Below are positions 47,095 to 52,729 of a stretch of 52,729 bases of DNA, one piece after another. The stretch covers positions 1 to 52,729 of the IMG/VR virus record IMGVR_UViG_3300010299_000005; one strand, 5' to 3'. The notes beneath the pieces are model-generated. The model was not told where the DNA came from, made no database searches, and worked only from the letters and a program-made list of their open reading frames with translations. Both the position numbers and the translations under genes were made by a program. Origin of the DNA: a virus. How positions within the stretch are numbered: position 1 is the first letter of the stretch; the number at the start of each line of letters is the position of its first letter.

Positions 47095-49195
47095 AGTATG
47101 TGCTTTTGATCATTTCATATTTCTGTACACTTGTGCTCTGAAGTGGCATATTATTAAATGTCAGTTGAGGAGCTCCGGTAAAATTAGTTCTATTACCGGT
47201 TATTAATGTAGATATGTTATATAGATGCTTATTTGCTTCAATAGCCAACTCTATCTGTTTAGCACCGATTGATTGTTGTAGATTAATTAATTTATTCAAT
47301 AGAGATGAAAATATTTGATTGTCTTGCTGTGTTTGAACTCTAATCGTTTGAGCTACTTCACTAATACCCACACTTTTATTAAAGCCTAGTATGCCTGAGC
47401 TGCCATTTAAAATTCTATCAATTGACTCCACAACACGCTCACTCGAATCAATTATATCATCTAAAATATCGACAAGTCCATCAAGAGCGTCAAATGTCAT
47501 ATTTGAAAGACTTTGTATAGATGTGCTCAAATTTTGTAGTGCTGTTATTTTAGCGCTATCTAGGTCATTGAGAAAGCTGCCGATACGTTCAAGTGGGTTG
47601 GAGCTAAAGAAGCTTGTTAATCCGTCTAACAGATTGCTAAAGACCATTTGAGTTAATGCTGATGTAAGGGCTTTTATTGCATTGGCAGCTTCAAATATTT
47701 TACCGATATCAGCACTTGCTGTAAATTCCTGTATGTTTTCAAATATGCGTTTGAAAAGATCTGGTACACTTGAGACCAAGGTATATAATTTATCAACGAT
47801 ATTAGTAATAAATTGATCACCAGTATTAATTATTTTTTCTATAAAGTCTTTTGCGTTACTTGATATATCCTTTATAAATTCAAATATAGAATTTAAAGCA
47901 GCGACAGCACTTGAAGCAATGTTTGATATTAAATTACTTACACTTGAAACAATTGATGCAATAGTTGTAAGTGCAGAATTTAAAGCAGTGACAGCACCTA
48001 AAACGAAGTCTGATATTAAATTACTTACACTTGAAACAATTGACGCAATAGTTGTAAGTGCGGAATTTAAAGCAGTGACAGCACCTAAAACGATGTCTGA
48101 TATTAAATTACTTACACTTGAAACAATTGACGTAATAGACGTGAGCAAACCTTGTATTAAATTACTTACACTTGAAACAATTGACGTAATAGACGTGAGC
48201 AAACCTTGTATTAAATTATCGAGCAAATTAATAATAGGTATTAAAATATTAGAAATATTATCTATGAGATAAGTTATTGCTTCAAGTACACCAATAACAA
48301 TTTCTTTTATAGATGAAATCAGGATTTTTAAATAATTTATTTGCTCTATGATTACATCTTTAATTAAATGAACGATTTCAAGTAGAAATTCTCTTATTTC
48401 GGGTGAACTAAAAAATTCAACTATAAAATCAAATAAAGAGGAAAATATAGGTTTTAGTTTGACTATTCCACTAATATAAGCATCAAATAATTTAATAACA
48501 GCATCTGTAAGTGCCTCGATTAATGGAATGATGAAAGGAAGAAGTGAAATTAATGTTTCGACAAATAAACTAACAAAATCACGTATTATAGGCATAATAT
48601 CCTTAAACATATCTCTTAATAAATAAAAAGTGCCTACAACAATTGCAATAGCTGAGGATATTGCAAGAGCTACACCTATAATAGTTCCAAGCGCGATTAG
48701 AATACCTGGTACTGCTTTAGGTAACGCGGTAAGAGCACCTATTACAGCCATTAATCCACTTCCAGCAGCGACACCAGCAGCACCACCACCTAAACCAAGT
48801 AATTTACTTAAAAATCCTTCCTTTTCTTCTTCGGGCATTTGTACACTGAACGAGCCCTTTAAACTTTCAACAACACTATCATCTATGCCAGTTATACGTA
48901 CAGACTGTACATTAACAGTTTCATTTGTAAGTATATCTTCCCGCTCATTTACTGGCTTAAGTTTGTTAAATAAGTCAGTAAATTCTTCTTCAAAAATATC
49001 TGCTGTTTTTCTTACCTTGTTACGCTCTTTAGCAGTAAGATCATCGCCCTGATTGTGCTGTGTTTCAGTATCAATTACACTTGAGATAGTGCCATCAACC
49101 GGTAAACCACGGACAATTTCTCCTATTTCATTTGTGAACTTATCAAGTGTCTCTGAAAGCTCTTTTATAATATTCTGGATGTCCTCGGGGTTCAT
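47090..49195 (-). CDS. Tail tape measure protein
   Basis: This 701-residue protein is almost wholly helical. The N-terminal 130 residues are charged, then a long hydrophobic region (about 140-300) with a glycine-rich start (GGGAAGVAAGSG) and several membrane-like segments (AVPGILIALGTIIGVALAISSAIAIVVGTF). The middle (about 325-420) is made of tandem repeats of 29 and 18 residues. Tape measures set tail length and can enter the host membrane at DNA entry. Position between tube, hub and assembly genes fits. Confidence 0.88.
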   Translation of the reverse strand: MNPEDIQNIIKELSETLDKFTNEIGEIVRGLPVDGTISSVIDTETQHNQGDDLTAKERNKVRKTADIFEEEFTDLFNKLKPVNEREDILTNETVNVQSVRITGIDDSVVESLKGSFSVQMPEEEKEGFLSKLLGLGGGAAGVAAGSGLMAVIGALTALPKAVPGILIALGTIIGVALAISSAIAIVVGTFYLLRDMFKDIMPIIRDFVSLFVETLISLLPFIIPLIEALTDAVIKLFDAYISGIVKLKPIFSSLFDFIVEFFSSPEIREFLLEIVHLIKDVIIEQINYLKILISSIKEIVIGVLEAITYLIDNISNILIPIINLLDNLIQGLLTSITSIVSSVSNLIQGLLTSITSIVSSVSNLISDIVLGAVTALNSALTTIASIVSSVSNLISDFVLGAVTALNSALTTIASIVSSVSNLISNIASSAVAALNSIFEFIKDISSNAKDFIEKIINTGDQFITNIVDKLYTLVSSVPDLFKRIFENIQEFTASADIGKIFEAANAIKALTSALTQMVFSNLLDGLTSFFSSNPLERIGSFLNDLDSAKITALQNLSTSIQSLSNMTFDALDGLVDILDDIIDSSERVVESIDRILNGSSGILGFNKSVGISEVAQTIRVQTQQDNQIFSSLLNKLINLQQSIGAKQIELAIEANKHLYNISTLITGNRTNFTGAPQLTFNNMPLQSTSVQKYEMIKSTYS
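47937..48218 (-). repeat. Tandem repeats in tape measure: two of 87 bp and two of 54 bp
   Basis: Units begin at 47937 and 48024 (87 bp, 29 residues) and at 48111 and 48165 (54 bp, 18 residues). Both unit types share SVSNLI at one end and T-x-I-x-S-I-V at the other. Confidence 0.9.
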
Positions 49196-49201
49196 CCAGA
49201 A

Positions 49202-49209
49202 TATTTATC
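49202..49209 (-). promoter_or_regulatory. Late promoter motif GATAAATA before tape measure
   Basis: The octamer lies 6 bases from the ATG at 49195. Confidence 0.58.
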
Positions 49210-49214
49210 AAAAA

Positions 49215-49886
49215 TTATAGAGGCTTGGTCGTAAGCTTCATATATTTTTCATGTATGTTTTTTGCATGTATTAAAGCTTTGTTATTAATAGTAACTGGCA
49301 GGTGCTGAATTATCGGAATAAGATCCCCACATTTATTTTGTTGAAAATTTACTTTTGTGCCTGTATTTACTATTTCAATTTCTTCTGTATACTTTATAAT
49401 TTGTAAATTATACATTTGTGCAATATCACTAACATCGCTCTGGCTAAAATAAGAATTAACAGCAATATCGCGTTTAATTGTTGGTATAGTAAAATGAGCA
49501 CGAATCCCATTACATTCAATGTGGCTCTGTGTAGGTTCTTTTTGCTTTTTGATATAATCTATACCACTTGTAATATTCTTTTTTTCAGCAGCTTCAATTT
49601 CAGAATCATTTAATCTATATTGCAAAATAATTGCTTCTCTATCGATAACATACAGTTCAACCTCTTCAATGCAATTTTCCAATAAAATTTTATTAACACA
49701 ATTGAGCGCTTCAATGGTATTGGATTTAACACCATCGCCAATAATAAAGCTAATAAGATTTTGTTGTTGAAGCGCGTTCATTGGTTTGAACTTTACTTTT
49801 CTTTTAGCGCTCGGCACCCATATATCTACTACAGCAGATTTATTAATTTCTTCTAACTGACCAATAAAATTTTGATACTCACTCAT
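49215..49886 (-). CDS. Baseplate hub assembly protein, gp26-like
   Basis: This 223-residue protein begins with V-V-D-I-W-V-P-S-A-K-R-K-V-K-F-K-P-M-N-A-L-Q-Q-Q, a signature of the T4 gp26-type baseplate family, followed by helical and mixed regions. It overlaps the next gene upstream by 8 bases. In T4 such proteins assist hub assembly. Its place before the tape measure also suits a tail assembly chaperone. Confidence 0.7.
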   Translation of the reverse strand: MSEYQNFIGQLEEINKSAVVDIWVPSAKRKVKFKPMNALQQQNLISFIIGDGVKSNTIEALNCVNKILLENCIEEVELYVIDREAIILQYRLNDSEIEAAEKKNITSGIDYIKKQKEPTQSHIECNGIRAHFTIPTIKRDIAVNSYFSQSDVSDIAQMYNLQIIKYTEEIEIVNTGTKVNFQQNKCGDLIPIIQHLPVTINNKALIHAKNIHEKYMKLTTKPL

Positions 49887-50742
49887 TTGGTATATTTAGA
49901 TTGGGGTTAAGTTTCGTCAACTGCTTTTTCTGTTCTTCAACTTCATCAACATACATATTAAGTAAAAGAATGCCCTCTGCAGGTGCAATACTCATTATAT
50001 ACTCAGCTTCTATATGTGCTTTGCTACACAACACATATATATTTTTCAAACAACTAACCAAATCATCTTTAAATATTAACTTAATAAATTCAAACATAGA
50101 TTGATTATAGGGATTAATAGCAATCTCAGATATATTCAAACTTTCATTTTTTGAGCTAATGCAAATGTTATTTTTTTGACGCAGCGCTATAAGGTTGTAT
50201 ATTTTTATTGTTATGGAAGAATCTAGCTTAACAAGAATGTTATCTTTCTTCACATCATCAAGTAAATTAAAATCAACACATTCATTACTTCCTGTGATTC
50301 GAATTGATTTTATTATTCTATGCAGACATTCATTCTGATTTATAATAAAATTACGAGGCGTGTCTATTGTAATTTCAAATATATTATTCGCTATCACCTC
50401 ATTTAGTTCGTAGAGATGTGAGGTGTTGTTTATCTTTTCTAGAATACTATCAATTGTAATGTTGTAAGTTACATCAAGAGAATTTACAAATTTTAAAGTA
50501 TCACCACAACTAATACTGCGTATCTTAAGCAGGCACACAGCTTTATCGATTATATTCAAATCTTCTTCAATGCCTATAACATGTGTTTGAATAATATTAT
50601 TTAAGTATCTACATGTCGCTTTATTGTTTTGCGATATTATAAATTTCTGCAAATCAAAAAAGGTTTTATTACTTATTTGTTTGATTTGAACAGTTTTTTT
50701 GGATATCGGCAAAAACTGCTCGATATAAAAATCATTATTCAT
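49879..50742 (-). CDS. Second gp26/gp51-type hub assembly protein
   Basis: This 287-residue protein begins F-L-P-I-S-K-K-T-V-Q-I-K-Q-I-S-N-K-T-F-F-D-L-Q-K-F, the same order of strands and helix as the gp26-type gene next to it. The C-terminus (ISEIAINPYNQSMFEFIKLIF, then LLLNMYVDEVEEQKKQL) looks like a tail-assembly chaperone end. The two may be diverged paralogues. It overlaps both neighbours by 4-8 bases. Confidence 0.65.
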   Translation of the reverse strand: MNNDFYIEQFLPISKKTVQIKQISNKTFFDLQKFIISQNNKATCRYLNNIIQTHVIGIEEDLNIIDKAVCLLKIRSISCGDTLKFVNSLDVTYNITIDSILEKINNTSHLYELNEVIANNIFEITIDTPRNFIINQNECLHRIIKSIRITGSNECVDFNLLDDVKKDNILVKLDSSITIKIYNLIALRQKNNICISSKNESLNISEIAINPYNQSMFEFIKLIFKDDLVSCLKNIYVLCSKAHIEAEYIMSIAPAEGILLLNMYVDEVEEQKKQLTKLNPNLNIPNE

Positions 50743-51428
50743 TGTGAAAATTGTGTTGTGCGATTATCAAATACCCATCCCACAGAATTCAACTTAACAG
50801 CACTATCTTCATCATATGTGTAATTATGATCACCTATTTCAACAGGAGCAACATTGTAAAAATTATAAATCTTGCGTATTGGTCTAAAAGCTTGAGTATT
50901 ATATGGTGCAGATCTTGCATGTCTGTATCTTGAAAAGTGTATTATCTGCATGTGTGGACACTTTACCCTCTCGTTTTCATTTTCGTACGCAAAAAAACCC
51001 TTATACGAACATGATATCATCCAAGGTCTAAGTACTGTTTCAACAAAATCAACATTGGTCTCTTTAAAGCGAGTACCGATACGCTGTCCAGCAAAAGGTG
51101 TTCTTTTTCCTGCCATTCCTGGTACATTAAAGCCTCCGAACGGCACAGAAGCTTCTTCTTGGCTAAATCCATCGCCTGGGAGGGTGACATTATCTATAAA
51201 AAAGCAACCTATTTCTTCTGAAAATTGAACCTTGCTATTAATTGCTTTTTCGTAATTAGTAGAGAAGTTCCAATCTCTACCAGATACAAGAGATTCATAA
51301 TCTCTAACTTTTTGTATTATAGGTGTGGGAAAACTATGTATTAATAATATCCACTGTGAGTTAAGTGAAAGATTATATTCCCACTCATCAAATAAGGAAA
51401 GATATGTGTCTCTAGGTGAATTTGCCAC
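50739..51428 (-). CDS. Tube-fold baseplate/tail tube initiator protein
   Basis: This 229-residue protein has a GTG start at 51428 and contains NVTLPGDGFSQEEA, KETNVDFVETVLRPWMISCSYKGFFAY and a C-terminal VGWVFDNRTTQ. These are the outer-strand and helix elements of the tube fold. It lies next to the tail tube gene and probably forms the first ring below it, or joins tube and baseplate. Confidence 0.72.
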   Translation of the reverse strand: MANSPRDTYLSLFDEWEYNLSLNSQWILLIHSFPTPIIQKVRDYESLVSGRDWNFSTNYEKAINSKVQFSEEIGCFFIDNVTLPGDGFSQEEASVPFGGFNVPGMAGKRTPFAGQRIGTRFKETNVDFVETVLRPWMISCSYKGFFAYENENERVKCPHMQIIHFSRYRHARSAPYNTQAFRPIRKIYNFYNVAPVEIGDHNYTYDEDSAVKLNSVGWVFDNRTTQFSQ

Positions 51429-51433
51429 CTATA

Positions 51434-51441
51434 TATTTATT
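51434..51441 (-). promoter_or_regulatory. Late promoter motif AATAAATA before GTG-start gene
   Basis: The octamer is 5 bases from the GTG at 51428. That the spacing is kept with a GTG start supports that start choice. Confidence 0.6.
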
Positions 51442-51988
51442 AGAGTGGTGCGTTCTCTTCAAAGAAATGATACGCAATGGTCGTATCAAAATATACAGGT
51501 TGTCCCGTACCTTCTGCCATTGAATATTGAATCTTGCCTACATTACGAATATTAGCACCTACAAGCTTAAAGATCGTTACCGGTTCAAGATTCTTATCAA
51601 CTTGAGCAAGTGTGATTGTACTGCCGCGACCCGCTATGTTGTAATCACCTGTACTTGTTGCATCATCAAATACTCTACGTGATTCAGCAAGAAATTTATT
51701 TCTTAATTGTGAGTTAGCGTCACAATAAAAATTAATATTATATGCTTCACTACCTGGATATCTAACTGTTCCAGCGATATTAAACGGTAGTCCCATAAAT
51801 TTTGATTGCACATTAACATTTTCGCGAGAAGGTAATTCTGCAGTGCGTGCGTAGATCAATTCACCTTCGTTAAATGCTGCACCACCAGCAAAATTAATAC
51901 TTAGAACACGAAAGAGAAAATCACGTGAAAATTCTCTTGCAATCGCGCGATCATAAAAATTACCAATTGTTTGTAGCGTCTGGGCCAT
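51440..51988 (-). CDS. gp19: Tail tube protein, gp19-like
   Basis: This 182-residue protein starts with a helix (FYDRAIAREFSRDFLFRVLS), then TAELPSRENVNVQSKFMGLPFNIAG, VRYPGSEAYNINFYCD and a final YSMAEGTGQPVYFDTTIAYHFF. This is the T4 gp19-type order. It stacks in rings to form the inner tail tube. A near-match late motif is at 51994-52001. Confidence 0.9.
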   Translation of the reverse strand: MAQTLQTIGNFYDRAIAREFSRDFLFRVLSINFAGGAAFNEGELIYARTAELPSRENVNVQSKFMGLPFNIAGTVRYPGSEAYNINFYCDANSQLRNKFLAESRRVFDDATSTGDYNIAGRGSTITLAQVDKNLEPVTIFKLVGANIRNVGKIQYSMAEGTGQPVYFDTTIAYHFFEENAPL

Positions 51989-51993
51989 ATAAT

Positions 51994-52001
51994 TATTTAA
52001 T
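51994..52001 (-). promoter_or_regulatory. Late promoter-like motif ATTAAATA before tail tube gene
   Basis: One mismatch to NATAAATA, 5 bases from the ATG at 51988. Confidence 0.45.
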
Positions 52002-52019
52002 CATCTCGATAAAAAATAG

Positions 52020-52729
52020 TCATTTTTTATTTGATTGGTTAGCAATTACTTTTGCTATTTTACGCATTCTCGGTGCTACACCCGTTCCTTCTTTTACAGA
52101 CTGCCTGTACTCTGCATTATCAAGAAACTCCTCTGCTGCTTTCCTCCACATTCCTTTATTAATTAATTTAATTGTATTAGGTGATCCTGACACATCTCCT
52201 CTAAAAATCCCATCTAAAAGAGCTATCTTTAATTCATCATTATATGTATCGTATTTTGGAAACAGTCTACGAGCAGTTGCTAATTTTTTCTTTGAATCCT
52301 TTTCAAATAGATCAAGAACTTCCTTTTCACTAAGTGTTTTATTCTCATATGTAGGCAATTCTTCTTTTGTAACAAGATGTCCAACACCAATTGTATTATA
52401 TCCCTTGTGATCCTTGTACATTTTGTGATATTCTATTCCTGCTTCACCTAGTTCATTTTTTCTAATATATTCCATTGCTTTTTTGAGAAACTCTGTGCCT
52501 TTATTGGTATCAATAGGAGCAACTTGCTTCTGTTTTGGCGGCGTTATTGCTTTTTTAAGCATTTCTTGACCCGCTTCAGCATTTTTTGGTGCGGTTTTTT
52601 GTATTTCTGAGTATATTTTTTGAACTTTGGGAGAATTCTGTATTTCAACAGCCTTTTGTTCTATTCTTTTAACAACTTCTGGATCTTTTTCTCTTAATTG
52701 CTGCTTTACCTTATCTCCAATTTCAAACA
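52020..52729 (-). CDS. Tail lysozyme domain protein (5' end cut by window edge)
   Basis: The frame is open to the right edge, 235 codons plus the stop, so the N-terminus is missing. The first 60 visible residues are charged and proline-containing. A T4-type lysozyme domain follows: MYKDHKGYNTIGVGHLVTKEELP carries the catalytic Asp and Thr, with LSEKEVLDLFEKD, LLDGIFRGD and MWRKAAEEFL in family order. The catalytic Glu is one of three in NELGEAGIEY; exact spacing differs from T4 lysozyme. Fusion to a long N-terminal part and position by the tail tube suggest a virion-borne cell-wall enzyme (gp5-like role) rather than the endolysin. An AT-only hairpin lies at 52009-52030. Confidence 0.85.
   Translation of the reverse strand, partial: FEIGDKVKQQLREKDPEVVKRIEQKAVEIQNSPKVQKIYSEIQKTAPKNAEAGQEMLKKAITPPKQKQVAPIDTNKGTEFLKKAMEYIRKNELGEAGIEYHKMYKDHKGYNTIGVGHLVTKEELPTYENKTLSEKEVLDLFEKDSKKKLATARRLFPKYDTYNDELKIALLDGIFRGDVSGSPNTIKLINKGMWRKAAEEFLDNAEYRQSVKEGTGVAPRMRKIAKVIANQSNKK

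Noticed and set aside
47919-48272. Repeat array as a possible CRISPR
   Set aside because: Repeats are 87 and 54 bp, contiguous and in frame with the tape measure gene, with no spacers.

Overview
This is an AT-rich window from a large tailed bacteriophage of the contractile-tail (T4-like myovirus) type. The evidence is a long block of tail and baseplate genes that look like T4 gp19, gp53, gp25, gp6, gp26 and gp48/54, together with a tape measure, tail fibres, a gp44-type clamp loader, dUTPase and a lysis cassette. A lipoprotein resembling an outer-membrane spanin implies a Gram-negative host. The host genus cannot be read from the sequence. Almost no gene has a Shine-Dalgarno sequence. No tRNA, rRNA, CRISPR array or transposase was seen. 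Both ends cut through genes.

Layout. 1-11.5 kb (minus strand): a truncated von Willebrand A (VWA) protein, many small unknown genes, a DUF6745-like protein with a usual-looking partner, metallophosphoesterase, HNH endonuclease, a polynucleotide 3'-phosphatase (HAD), a zincin-like protein, then lysis genes (amidase endolysin, two overlapping spanin candidates, holin candidate). 11.6-18.2 kb (plus): RadA-like ATPase, a possible caspase-fold protein, a Ro60/TROVE RNA-binding protein with a frameshifted small gene upstream, a lipoprotein, a PcfJ-like protein, then a macro-domain / dual-specificity phosphatase operon. 18.2-24.3 kb (plus): a 969-residue unknown late protein, a three-gene nucleotide-rhamnose pathway (fused-type epimerase/reductase, RmlB, RmlA) and a SemiSWEET-like membrane protein. 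24.3-35.7 kb (plus): fibre and adhesin genes, interrupted by an 811-residue leucine-rich protein that sits between two copies of a 50-bp sequence. 35.7-52.7 kb (mostly minus): baseplate, tube and tape measure genes, with a small replication island (clamp loader, dUTPase) and two plus-strand late genes inside it, ending in a tail lysozyme cut by the window edge.

Regulation. Two promoter classes can be read. (i) The octamer NATAAATA, identical to the T4 late promoter core, stands before 16 genes (one copy has a mismatch), nearly always exactly 4-6 bases before the start codon. If it works as in T4, transcription would start on the start codon itself, giving leaderless late mRNAs. (ii) Sigma70-like promoters (TTGAWW, 16-18 bp, TATANT-like) precede several genes of unknown, nucleic-acid or signalling function, also with very short leaders. 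The late set includes structural and lysis genes and three large proteins of unknown function (15859, 18239, 26281), which may therefore be virion or injected proteins.

The most notable points are the apparent leaderless late regulon, the compact rhamnose pathway using a plant/giant-virus type bifunctional enzyme, the phage-borne Ro60 protein with other RNA- and ADP-ribose-processing enzymes nearby, and the inserted 811-residue cargo gene with a Tat-like N-terminus.
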